Positions 12,701 through 23,926 of a DNA stretch of 64,000 nucleotides are shown here, piece by piece. The stretch is from Liolophura sinensis (taxonomy: Eukaryota; Mollusca; Polyplacophora; Chitonida; Chitonidae), in the NCBI RefSeq assembly GCF_032854445.1, contig NC_088300.1:51992984-52056983 (forward strand). Direction: 5' to 3'. Both the position numbers and the translations under genes were made by a program. The stretch's first letter is position 1; each line of letters begins with the position of its first letter. The notes beneath the pieces were generated by a model, which saw nothing but the letters and a program-made list of their open reading frames with translations, did no database searches and was not told the origin of the DNA.

Positions 12701-15700
12701 ACATGCTGACACAATCTAATCAGTGCGAATTGTAGTACATGTTGACAAAGTCTAATCCGTGCGAATTATAAAGCATGATGACAAAGTCTAATCAGTGCGA
12801 ATTGTAATACATGTTAACACAGTCTAATCAGTGCGAATTGTAATACACGTACATGTTGACACAGTCTAGCCCCCAGCAATTGTAAGAACTGCTGACAGTC
12901 TCGTAAGCATGAAAGGAAAGAACTGATGACTAATAAATATATGTATATAAAATATATCGTGATGTAAATTCACCCTTGTTCTTGACCAGGAAATGGAACG
13001 ACCGCTGCAAATTTGACTGACACTGACGGTGCACAAGATTTCATAAGCTGGGATATTCGTCTTGCAGAAGTGAGATCATGCATTGTTTTATCTCAAACCT
13101 AAATCCAAACAAAGTAATACAGTTCACTTAAACTGTTGCCTATTTCTCTGTCCTCGTGAGTTAGATCTGTGAGCTAGTGGAAGTATGTATCGTACATTTA
13201 CTTAATCGACTTAGAGGAATCCATAACCTGTCAGGTACAGTTAGCACCGGGTAGTTAGATCACGAATCTGCCTTAAACAAGTCAAACTTAGGCTTAGCTT
13301 CAAAACAGGTCACTGGGCTAAAATTGCGATTAACTTAAGAATTCTTACTTTAGTATTGAGAGATGTCTTGGTCCTTCACTATAAAATTTAAAATAAGAGT
13401 TTAAAAGAAATACAACATTATACCAAATGTATCTATCTCGCCGTATCCCGCATAAAGTTTATTTTTGGTGGAGTTTTTCAAGTGACGAACCCAAAACGAG
13501 ACAGGCGGATCAATGAACAAAGTGAGCAAAGCCATGTACGAATCTTTGTATGAGTGTGGATCTCTACCCTAACTATATATATTGCATGTACACTCCGCCA
13601 GGTTTCTGGATCTTTAATGGCAGTCTCGCTGATCCACGCGATATTGGGCTACACCGGACTGGTTGGCTATATTGTCCGCTCTATCGGACCAATGACCATT
13701 GCCCCAGCTATCACCTTGGTCGGGCTGGATGTTGTGATGGTGCTGAAAGGCTTCGCTGAAATATCCTGGCTCATAGCTGGCATGTAAGTGAAGAAAATAT
13801 TTCTAGGTGCATTTGCCATAGTATATTGTCTCGGTTCGTTTCAAATTTTCAGTTATTTTTATGTCATATTTCACCGTGGCCTAACTCCCTGTTTTGCAAA
13901 ATGTCGTTCTTTATGATATCCGTGATTGTATATTGCACAGTTCAGGAATATTATACTTATAGTTGGAACAGATTCTAGAGCTTTGACTACTCCCTATTTG
14001 CTCAAGAACTCACCAATGGATGGAAGTCATTGTAGTGTCAATTATTGAAACAGATCTTTAGGAAAAGGATTACATTTTGAAAAGTAAATATTGCACGAAT
14101 GTTTAGATTTAATTTGATAAAGAAATTTGATGATTGCCATCATCACATGCTTGGTTCTCTGACTGTACCCAACACAATATTCATTCCCTTTCTTTTCATA
14201 GCTAGCAACAGCATGGTTTCCGAGTAGACCACCGCTGTGTTGGTTCCTTATCTTCGAGTTCCTTGTCTTTGAGCTACAATCTTGTTGTCTTCTCTCTTGA
14301 TAGCAACCACTTTCTTTCTTCTTTGTGTTTGAGTAGCCACGATAATCTTGGTTCTCTTTCTGTGAGTAGCAACAGCAACCCTGGTTCCTTGCATTTGGGT
14401 ACCCAACACAATCTTGGTTTTTTGTCTTTGTTTTCCCGCCACAATCCTGGTTTCTTGTCTTTGGGTATCCACCACAATACTGGTTTCTTGTTTTTAGACA
14501 TTCACCAAAATTCTGGTTTCTTTTCTTTTGGTACCCACTACAATCCTTGTTTATTGTCTTTGTGTACCCACCACAATACTGGTTTCTGTCTTCAGGTACC
14601 CAACACAATCCTGTTTTTTTTTTCTTTGGGTACCCACCACAATACTGGTCTCTTGACTTTGGGTACCCGCCATAATCCTGATCTCTTGTCTTTGGGTACC
14701 CTCCACAAAACTGGTTTCTTGTCTTTGGGTATCCGCCACAATACTGATCTCTTGACTTTGGGTACCCGCCACAATCCTGGTCTCTTGTCTTTGGGTACCC
14801 ACCACAACACTTGTTTCGTGTCTTTGGGTACCCGCCACAATACTGATCTCTTGACTTTGGGTACCCGCCACAATCCTGGTCTCTTGTCTTTGGGTACCCA
14901 CCACAACACTGGTTTCTTGTCTTTGGGTACCCGCCACAATACTGATCTCTTGACTTTGGGTACCCGCCACAATCCTGGTCTCTTGTCTTTGGGTACCCAC
15001 CACAACACTGGTTTCGTGTCTTTGGGCACCTGCCACAATACTGGGCTCTTGTTTTGGATACCCACCACAATACTGGTTTCTTGTCTTTGGGTACCCACCA
15101 CAATACTGGTTTCTTGTCTTTGGGTACCCGCCACAATACTGGTTTGTTGTCTTTGGGTACCCGCCACAATACTGGTTTCTTGTCTTTGGGTACCCGCCAC
15201 AATATGGTTTCTTGTCTTTGGCCACAATATGGTTTCTTGTCTTTGGGTACCCACCACAATCTTGATCTCTTATCTTTGGATACCCACCACAATACTGGTT
15301 CCCCTGTAATCTTTAATCCTTGTCTTTGTGATGCCCCGGCAATCCCTGGTTCCGCGTTTTCTGTAAGTTCATGGCTGATTTTATACTGGCAATAATACTG
15401 GAAAGTGCCCATAACAGTTCCTTGGTATTCTCTGCTTTCAGAACTTTCTTGGTGGTAATCATTTGCTCTTGTTATCTGGCCAATGTACGAGTCCCGCTTC
15501 CTTCGTGGAACAGAAAGCGAGGAATTTATATTCAACGATGTCTAATTTTCCGTCCGTTTGGGGTAAGAATTTCATCCCTACAAGATACATGTGGTTCCAA
15601 ATTCAGGGGACGTACTGGGGACTGTCTCCATGTGGATGTTGACAACATCATACCTTGATTCAATATTTCTTTTGAAAACACGTATAAAATACATCTGTGG

Positions 15701-18700
15701 CGAATGGCTTAGTACAAATATAAAACAATCCCTAGTTTGTAGCCGCTTATACATTGTTAAAAGCGTCGATATTTCACGCATTAAACAAAACCACATTTCT
15801 GGGGTTGGATGTGGGACAAAAATGGAAACACAAGCAGAAAGCTGTTATACTTAATTTACTGTTCAAATGGTTCTCTTACAGATAATAATCGCCATGATCA
15901 TAGGCTGGCTGCTGTGTTTTATATTGACTGAGACCGGGTTTTTCTCTGATGACCCAGATGTTCTCGAATACCAAGCTCGAACAGACAGCAAAGGTGACGT
16001 CATTGAGATGGCGTCATGGTTTTATGTGCCCTACCCAGGTACGTGCGAAAGCTTTCGCGGGCATTTCTACTAAGAATATTTGAGAGTGTCACTAACAGTT
16101 TGTTCATTAATAATAGTTGTGTCAGGGATAGTGTGGTTTTAAGAGTATTGAAAGTGATGTACATCCCATTCAAGCCGACACCGACCCCTAAGATTGGATC
16201 CATTGTTGGATTTTGGGTTTGACAAAATAAAGTCTTTTTTTTTCAGGACAGTTTGGTCCTCCAAGCTTCAGCACTGAATTGTTTTTCGGTCTTATTATCG
16301 CTATGGTAAGCTCAGTTCTGGATTCGGTGGCGGACTACATCCTGGCAAGTAAAGTCTGCCGAATTAGTAAACCTCCGCCTCATGCCGTAAATCGGGGGCT
16401 TGTAGTGGAAGGTGCGTGTAGTATTCTGTCTGGGGCGTTTGGGGCGGGACACGCCACGACCACGTACAGCGGCCTTATTGGAAATCTGTCACTGACCGGG
16501 GTAAGTTCATTTCTGTCAATATAGTAAACCTATGGAATTAAAATAAAACAGACAGGCAATTAAATGAATTAAACGTCGGTAGACAAGAGGCCGTATTTCA
16601 CCGATTACGTGTCGCCATTTGCCAGCTATCACATTCTGTTTTGATTCTCTATGCTGTACGTCTTTAACTATGTTTATAAAAACACATGGGGAAATTATTC
16701 GTGACTAGCGTCAGTTTTACCATTTTGCATTCTACTCGTTAACCGAGAAACGGACCTTTAAAACTGATAACTGATAAATTTGTTTTGGAATTCCCAGGCA
16801 AAACATAAGTATTAGGCTAGTTATATGCAAAACATATGTATTCAGTTATAAGCAAAACATAGCTATAAATCAGACTAGTTGTAAGTACAACATTTGTATT
16901 GTATTATTAACAAAGCATGCTGATGTATCATATACACAGAAAACAGAAGATGTCATTTGTTTCTTAACATTGCCGTGCCAATCTCGCCAAAATCCCATTC
17001 ACGAAATGCAAATCGTTTTCACCCAGACAGTTCAACAGATTGTAAGAACGTTTTCCGTTTGTTTGAAGGCGTTATCGGGGATTTATTTGATATTTCTTCG
17101 TGCAGATCGGCAGTAGGCGAGTGTTCCAACTTGTTGGAATCATACTCATGTCTGTGGGAATCTTTGGCAAGTTTGGCGCTTTACTTGTGACGATGCCGAA
17201 ACCAATCGTGGGAGGATTTTCTTCTGTCGGCATGGGCTGTATGATCGGAATGGCACTGTCCAGTCTGGAAGAGGTCGATCTCACTTTACCCCGCAATGTC
17301 ATCTCCCTGGGATTACCCCTGGTGCTAGGTACAATGATACCCAGCTGGGTGAAGGCCAATCCTAATGGATTGGAGACAGGTAAGATATTACCTGTATCAG
17401 GTACCTGCAAGGTTCCGCTGAAACGAATGTTAATGTTGTTGGACTATATAGGGTTAAAGCTGTTTTAAAAATTATTTATGGTGAGAACACACACAACGGA
17501 ATGGAGACGCAACTGTTGCCAAAACATTTAGAATGACTAACTTACATGTATCTATGATGCCCAAAATTCAAATAACAGGAAAAACCAAATGCCAATTTGG
17601 CTTCCCAATTCAGCACGTACTATAGGCCAACAATTCTCAATGAGGGGAACGGAAAGTGGGCAATGCTTGTCTTGCAATGGCTAGGACAATCTAGGTGCAA
17701 GTTTATTTCTGGCCTTGGGGCAGAGAATTTGTCCTTCCCCCCGCTATCCTGAAATAAGCAGGAATATTGGCCTCGGTGGCAATAAGCAGTCGACTACATC
17801 CGTGAGCTTGTCTGAGCATTCTGACATGTATTGAATACCACTCAATAGTGTGCATGTCTGTACATATCAAACGGAAAAGTGCCTCAGTAACTTGCCAAGG
17901 GTTTGTGGTTTATCCCGGGTACTTCTGTTTTCCCCACCCATGAAAAGTAGTTACCATCGCATATGAAAAATTCTAGAGTATGTCTTGAAACAAAAATCAT
18001 ACATTCTGACAAGTCAGTTAGCCAAGCTATCATTTTGCCTGTCGGCCAATGTGATATCTTTAAATTTGATGTCCATATATCATTAAAGTTTGCATATTTT
18101 CGTCCATTCTAGGTGTGAGCGAACTCACTCAACTTCTGAACGCTTTGTTGAGTAACTCCATGTTTGTGGGGGGCGTAACAGGATTTTTCCTGGACAACAC
18201 ATTACCAGGTAATCTACTGACAATATGAAACGCTCTGGGGAACCTGTACCCTACACCACATGTACTGCTAAATAATGACATCATTAATCATACAAGCTTG
18301 GAAAAAATAAAAAAAATCCATCGACAAGTCACACTATATGTGATGTAAACTTTTAAGAATTGCCCCATAAGCACGTTAAATCATACCAATAATCGTCGAT
18401 CAGTGGGGTCTCGTATTGCAATCTAGTGTCCAGTAACTCGACACAAGAGTTTACACGAACCTGAGGTGCTGATTGCCAACTCTACACTCATCACCCGCCC
18501 CAACCCCACCAATCTTCTCCACCAACACCAATCACTTCGATGCATAAACCATACCTCCTTCGTAATCCTATCCGGGTACCACTTAAAGCACAATAACATT
18601 TGTATATACAATAATAAAGGTACGTGAACAAGTTGAGTTCTAAGCTTTTCCTCACCCACGTATGTATACCATTGTTCGTACAGGTAATGGGAAGAAGAAA

Positions 18701-18853
18701 TCTACTGGCAGCGACACTATAGATGGGGAGGAGGAGAATTTTGAGAACAGAGCTGGCCTGGCGCCGTACGACTTGCCCTTTGTGAAAGGGTATCTGCGTC
18801 GGCAGAGATGGACACGATTTGTGCCAATCTTACCTCACACGCGGAAATTGTAA
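9706..18853 (+). CDS. SLC23 (nucleobase-ascorbate transporter) family membrane transporter, 11 exons
   Basis: Sodium-coupled ascorbate or nucleobase carrier of the plasma membrane by family. Exons: 9706-9879, 11443-11594, 12008-12102, 12990-13069, 13602-13783, 15442-15562, 15882-16038, 16247-16500, 17106-17379, 18113-18208, 18684-18853 (TAA). All phases match and all junctions are GT-AG; the total of 1755 nt gives 584 residues, close to human SLC23A1/A2. Family marks: LPFALQ in TM1, [15 protein letters not shown], an NGT glycosylation-type loop, [48 protein letters not shown] and APYDLPF. Oddities: the TM1 QH pair is QI, the TM8 Glu-containing motif reads DSVADY, and the NxG signature before GSRR reads S-G-L-I-G, losing the Asn. 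The start ATG is preceded by an acceptor. Introns 1, 3 and 5 carry minisatellites. The family call is firm; the substrate is not. Confidence 0.95.
10060..10345. repeat. 20-bp minisatellite in SLC23 intron 1
   Basis: About fourteen degenerate 20-bp units of the form 'aaatggttcacaccgtgagg'. The array is intronic and AT/GC mixed, and is not coding. Confidence 0.75.
10895..11078 (-). repeat. SINE family A copy with internal deletion
   Basis: An AT-rich tail run is followed by the family A body and the tRNA-like head ('gctcagttggttagcgcgct' on the minus strand). The segment between the 'ccatcc' box and 'gtgagag' is missing. It lies in intron 1 of the SLC23 gene. Confidence 0.8.
12102..12930 (+). 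repeat. 36-bp minisatellite that includes the exon 3 splice donor and nearly fills SLC23 intron 3
   Basis: The first unit starts at the exon 3/intron 3 boundary: the true donor is G|GTAAGA at 12102/12103. Units of exactly 36 bp follow at 12138, 12174, 12210, 12246, 12282, 12318, 12354 and 12390, each beginning GGTAAGA or AGTAARA. After about 12420 the array is more diverged ('gtaatacatgttgacacagt' type) but aligns to the same 36-bp unit until about 12930. Intron 3 is 12103-12989, so the array makes up over 90 percent of it. Confidence 0.9.
14225..15310. repeat. 33-bp minisatellite with 99-bp higher-order period, SLC23 intron 5
   Basis: About 33 units based on 'cttgtctttgggtacccacc' plus 'acaatactggttt'. 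Between about 14640 and 15010 three unit types (endings 'actgatct', 'cctggtct', 'cactggttt') cycle in a fixed order, giving a 99-bp higher-order repeat present at least three times. Because 33 is a multiple of three and the unit lacks stops in several frames, long spurious open frames run on both strands. Confidence 0.9.
17690..18000 (+). repeat. SINE family B copy, diverged, SLC23 intron 9
   Basis: The body and 3' half resemble the other family B copies: 'gtgcctcagtaacttgccaa', 'tttatcccgggtacttctgt', 'ccccacccatgaaaag' and a weak tail. The head is degraded. Confidence 0.5.
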
Positions 18854-19108
18854 CGTCGTGGTGCAAACCACGACCTGATTGGACGACAAACTATCCATAC
18901 AGTGGATAGTAAACTGATCACACACAGCATCAAACTGATCAAAATGAGTCACCTCCGCAAGTGTCAGTGTTTGCGAGCCAACATCTTGGGTCTGTAACAA
19001 CGCTCAGATTGATTGAGGGTAGTGTTTGTCTGTGGTTCGGTTAACAGGAATCTTGGAGGAGATCCTGTAAACTAAGTCTTTTTATACCCCTGAATTTAGA
19101 TCTGCGGG

Positions 19109-19114
19109 AATAAA
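19109..19114 (+). terminator. Candidate polyadenylation signal of the SLC23 gene
   Basis: AATAAA about 255 bp after the SLC23 stop codon; the first hexamer in the 3' flank. Confidence 0.5.
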
Positions 19115-19194
19115 TTATCGCTCCAACATGTACTGTGCGACTCTCCAGTAGGTGTTCTTTCCAATTTTTGTGAGACTTTTTTTCTCATTTTCTC

Positions 19195-19460
19195 CCACTT
19201 CGTCATAATGCACGCCGTCATGACGCCCTCCTTCGCCCTGATGGCCGCCTTCCACGTGATGGCCGCCTTCGTCAGGGTGCTGTTTTGGTCAATAGTCATG
19301 AATCCCTCCTTCGTCATAATGTCCTCCTTTGTTATGACGGCCGCCTTCGTCATGATGGCCGCCTTCGTCAGGGTGCCATTTTAGTCCATCGTCACACTAC
19401 CCTCCTTTGTCATGATGGTCGCCTTCGCGCTGGTGCCATCTTTCGTCATGGTGCCTTCCT
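19195..19460. repeat. Imperfect ~18-bp repeat ('ccgccttcgtcatgatgg')
   Basis: Degenerate direct repeats of about 18 bp with CCTTCGTCAT cores, just downstream of the SLC23 gene. No coding evidence. Confidence 0.65.
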
Positions 19461-19499
19461 TCGTCATATTGTTATTTTCGTGATGAGATGCATGGCATT

Positions 19500-21540
19500 G
19501 CGTGTTTAGACCTGGGCTTGGTCACCTAATATCCCTTGCTCTCTCACTGTTCATGGGACCTTGATTACAATAAGCTGTATAAAGTTCGTTGAAGATTACT
19601 CGTCTTCCTCTAATATGGTCACATGTAAGTGTTCGTCAGTAGCTTGCTAAAGCCCGGTGGTTTTCCTTGGGCACTCATCAACCTGACCGCCATCGTATAA
19701 GTGAGAAAATCTTGATTTTGGCGTTCAATAACGACCAAATAAATAAACGAGCAAGTAATAAAAGTAAATAAGTAATAATGAAGCAATAGAGAATACTGCA
19801 TTATAAATTGTTATCATAGTACAAATACCGTGTGGAAGAATCCCATACAAGTCAACACAAGATTTCAATTAAGATTCCGCTTTTAATTAGCATATAAACA
19901 GTTTCCTTTGTTGTGTAAACCATCTCACTTTACTTAAAATATATAGTAGTCAGGAATATGTACTGCATCTTTTCTTTTTGTCATTTATTTCCATCTGCTT
20001 ATCTTGACACAATTCTAAAACGAAGAAATCTTCGTATAGTTTTTTATGTGATATCCTGCTTTGTCTCGATTGTTTAAGCTATATGAATGAAGAATGACGC
20101 CAGTTATGTTCGAAAACTCGAATTACGTGAATACAATTTATTCCTCACAAGGTTTAAGCTTCACTTGGATTGGTCTTGTTATCTTACTTCGGACTGCCAA
20201 AGCACGGAAACCCTCGAAACCTACCAACATTAAAACTTCAACACGACGAAACAGGCCTGATAAGATAATTTTCCGTGGATGAATCAAAGTTTTTGTGACC
20301 AATCAAAAACGCCATGTCGAATTAGACATCAGACACCATCTGGTTATAGCATATATCGTCCATAATTTGACGTCCAACTTAGCTGTGAGATCGGTTGGCC
20401 ATGTTCCCAGCGTTTAGCTTCCTCTTAAACTACCTTGAATCGTTACCTTTTGTAATCTGGAATTCTGTCCTGTCTCCTGCACTGTCCTCAAGGTGTCAAA
20501 GCTGTATGTTGTCACCTTGAAGTAATTTTGAACCGGTGCCATCACTCGGGCAGCACCCGGTCTTTGCAAACTGTCACATCACGTGACTGAGCTGCTATAG
20601 GGTGGATACGGATGGATTTTGTTTAGTTGTTATTAGTTGTTTCTGTTCATTATGATGACAATAACTAAAGTTAAGGCTCCCAAATATCTTGTCTATCGCT
20701 ATCTTAATTGTATCCACCTGCTGGCTTGAATTCAAAGCGTTCCACGAGTTTATCTTTTTCTGGACGAGGCCAAGTGGAGTCGACGATTCGAAAATGGTGG
20801 CTAGTGAAGATCGTCCGGTGGCAAGTGAAGCTACATTTGTGTTAATTGTGACAAATGACCTTCATTTTGCACAAATAACATATAATTTTCACAAAATTAC
20901 TACTGGATTCAAGGAAATCTGTTTTGTAGCTTACAACTTTAACATGTGGTGAGGAGAGCGCACTCGAAAAGACCGAGTCCAGGTTAATGAAAGGGAGTGT
21001 ACAAATCTGTACTTTTGAAAGGTAAGCTAGAAAGATGGAGGGCATTCAAATATAGTCACGTACATTTCAATTATCCTCCTGCAATGGATATGGTGTACAC
21101 CCTCTCTTAAGACCATTGCTGGTCTCTAGGCAGTAGGTTGGGACTTCATCAGTGAGTTTGCGCGCCCCAAACTATTATTGCAACTGAGGTCTGGCAAAGA
21201 ACGATGGATGTTTTCATCTAGAAACTCTAATCACTACTATATAAGTGAAATATTAGGGCGTTAAATCCCATCGAAATAAATAAATAGATAAATTTATGGA
21301 TAAACAGACAAGTAAATTAATGAATAAATATGTGGCATTTGTTCACTGAATTTTCTCTCAGCTTTTCATTTCATCTAAGTGAATTTAAGCTTTCATTTCC
21401 CATCGACGTTTAAACATTTGAAAATTTATTCTCCCTATCCAGACTGAAATCACATGGTTTTTGATACCCAGTAGCAAACTGTACAAAATAAGCAGTGCTC
21501 AGTGCACCACATAGACTGGTCATGCAAGGAGCCATGTGCA
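19500..21540. other. Intergenic region with SINE tails only
   Basis: It holds a family B SINE 3' half at about 19615-19760 ('accgccatcgtataagtgag', then A/T-rich tail) and a further SINE-like tail at about 21110-21300 ('tataagtgaaatattagggc', 'aaataaataa'). Between them nothing resembling a gene was seen. Confidence 0.5.
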
Positions 21541-21559
21541 TAGGATATTACATCTCCGA

Positions 21560-21965
21560 CAGACCGTTGTCATGGATTATTGCGGCGATATCACGACATT
21601 CAAACAGAAGCGTACGGTGATTAATCACGGATTATTGCGTGGCGATATCACGACATTCAAACAGACGCGCAGGGTGATTAATCACGGATTATTGCGTGGC
21701 GATATCACGACATTCAAACAGACGCGCAGGGTGATTAACCATGGGTTATTGCGTGGTGGTATCACGACATTCAAAAAGACGCGTAGGGTGATTAATCACG
21801 GATTATTGCGGCGATATCACGATATTCAAACAGTCGCTCAGGGTGATTAATCACGGATTATGGCGTGGTGATATCACGATATTCAAACAGTCGCTCAGGG
21901 TGATTAATCACGGATTATGGCGTGGTGATATCACGACATTCAAACAGACGCGCACTGTGATTAAT
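21560..21965. repeat. 57-bp minisatellite with paired palindromes
   Basis: About seven to eight units of about 57 bp. Each has GTGATTAATCAC (or GTGATTAACCAT) followed by GGATTATTG, and GTGATATCAC or GCGATATCAC, ending in a 'cattcaaacagacgcgcagg' box. One or two units lack 3-4 bp ('attgcggcgat'). The array lies between the SLC23 3' flank and the receptor relic. Confidence 0.85.
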
Positions 21966-22125
21966 TCCGATCCAGTGTATTCGTCGATTAACTCACATGA
22001 TGACAACGACTCGATGTCGTGTACTCAGTGAAATAGCTGTTTATTGTAGATACTGTTTCATTTGTTAAGGAGCGTGTAAATCCCAGTTTAATTGTATTTG
22101 ACGTTCGTATATGGAAAGATCAGGT

Positions 22126-22662
22126 ATGAACTTCATTGGAAAATTCACTCTTTATCTGTGCGGTGGCGTTTGTCGTCTTGATCATGTTTTCTGGACAGCA
22201 CCACCCTCGACTTTGGACAATGATTGTGGTAAAGATCTTTTGTGGAACAAACAATCTCTGTGTTAAAAAGCAGCCTAAAGAATACGGCTCATGCATGGCC
22301 GACTCCCACACTTTCCGATGTGACGAAATGTGCCACATCTATGGAGACTGTTGTCCTGATATGTTTTTGGGGAATTCTCCAGATACACCGTCAAGTCCAT
22401 TTCCATATGTTTCCTTCTCAAAGGATACATGAACGACATTTGGAAATTTATCGAAGGTTTTCTTGCTACGTTCGTGTCCAGTAAACTCCGAATCGGACAG
22501 AGCGAGAAACTGTGAACGGCCGAAGTTTAAGGAGCAATTCAATGCGACTCCAGCACCCGTCGTTTGTTCCGGGGTCACATAAAGGAAGGTCTTTTATGCC
22601 GATGTCACGGAGTCACGGATTCCAAGACATTGAGCCTTCAAGTCGCTTGTAAGGTAACTGTG
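22126..22662 (+). pseudogene. Decayed receptor-like exon with somatomedin-B-like Cys cluster
   Basis: One frame gives a hydrophobic leader (SLFICAVAFVVLIMFSG), then a Cys pattern ending C-D-E-M-C-H-I-Y-G-D-C-C-P-D, which resembles a somatomedin-B module. The same frame continues with SCPVNSESD, RNCERPKF and VVCSGVT. After a shift of one base it goes on as KEGLLCRCHGVTDSKTLSLQ and ends at a GTAACT donor (22663). This order recalls the extracellular region of lophotrochozoan secretin/methuselah-like receptors. Lesions: no in-frame ATG (the ATG at 22126 is in another frame), a TGA at 22430-22432, and a frameshift near 22577. Two lesions could be sequence errors; three argue for decay. Confidence 0.45.
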
Positions 22663-22794
22663 GCTCTGAAGAAGAGGAGGTCAAAGGCTGAACTGTGGTC
22701 ACAGCTGTTGACGACCAGTGGATATGTTATCAAACCCTCCCGAATGACGTCACACCGCGAAAGTCAACGAACAGTGGATGTCATATACAGAGGA

Positions 22795-22937
22795 TATTGC
22801 ACAGTGAAGGTTGAATACCATAAATATCTTATCGTGGAAATGATAACCCACGAGACGCAAAGCAACGAGTGGGTGGGTTATCATTTCTACAAATCACGAG
22901 AGCAATATTTATGGTATTTAACCTTCACTGTGCAATA
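22795..22937. mobile_element. Foldback (MITE-like) inverted-repeat element
   Basis: The left arm starts 'tattgcacagtgaagg' and the right arm ends with its exact reverse complement, 'ccttcactgtgcaata'. The arms stay complementary inward through 'ataccataaatat' and 'aaatgataaccca', giving about 60 bp per arm around a short centre near 22856-22868. No coding capacity. Confidence 0.8.
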
Positions 22938-23522
22938 CCCTATTTATTGTGTCTATCCTGACATTTTTTCTCCATGTATATAAATGCGTGTCAATTTATC
23001 TGTCGCATCCGTGAAAAAAATAAGCAATGTGCCATCTTCGTCGTATTTCAGATTCTATTCATACGCGCTGCAATTTCGTTCACGTCTGCGCTCACAAAAC
23101 CTTTTTACAGTTTTAAACGCTGTCTGCAAGTAATTATACATTCTACAAAGGTGCTTATTGCTAATGCAATATAGATACTTTCGTAAATTAAGCACATGGC
23201 GAATTTCTACCTCTTTTTTGGCGAACTATATATTGCGCTGTAGTGCACGGCTTTGTGTACTTTGTGTATATTTCTCTCTTCTTAGCTTATTGGCAGAAGT
23301 TTTTGTTGCAGTGTTGACTGTTCGGGCAGGAGAGTTTTGGAGGACATCGCCTTCGAGGACACCTACAGTAATGTTAGGTTTCATTGCGGAGGCCATCCTG
23401 CAGCCTACAGCCTCCCAACATGTCGCTTCCCGTTCTTGCACAGGATCAACAGTATTTTGGGATACTGGAGGAAAGGCTGGTTGACTTTCAACCTGTCCTC
23501 GTCAGGCATGTACATGTAGAAT

Positions 23523-23783
23523 TTATTTGGTTTGATTGGTGTTTTACGCCATACTCAAGAATATTTCACTTATACGACGGTGGCCTGCATAATGGTGGGT
23601 GGAAACCGGGCAGAGCCCGGGGAAACCCACGACCATCCGGAGGTTGCTGAAAGACCTTCCCACGTACGGCCGGAGAGGAAGCCAGCATGAGCTGGACTTG
23701 AACTCACAGCGACCGTATTGGTGAGAGACTCCTGGGTCATTACGCTGCGCTAGCGCGCTAACCAACTGAGCTACGGAGGCCCA
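23523..23783 (-). repeat. SINE family A, complete copy
   Basis: The best-preserved copy. On the minus strand it runs from a tRNA-like head ('gctcagttggttagcgcgct', B-box-like 'gtgagttcaagtcc') through the body to 'gtatggcgtaaaacaccaat' and an A/T tail. Confidence 0.9.
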
Positions 23784-23926
23784 TACATGTAGAACAGTTT
23801 ATACGTGTGTCAGATATAGACATGCCGACCGAACTGTCCAGAGTGACAAATGATGAGGTGTTGGACGCAAATCCAACAATCACAGACACCGAAAACACTT
23901 GACTGGACATCCTCAGTGGTGAATTT

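Noticed and set aside
14042-15535. Long antisense open frame (497 codons) rich in Lys-Pro-Val-Leu-Trp repeats
   Set aside because: It is produced by the 33-bp array inside an SLC23 intron. Two more minus frames and one plus frame are open over the same array, which is expected when the unit is a multiple of three and lacks stops. No start context or promoter supports it.
23700-23785. tRNA-like sequence with good A and B boxes
   Set aside because: It is the head of a SINE and is joined directly to the SINE body, not a free tRNA gene.
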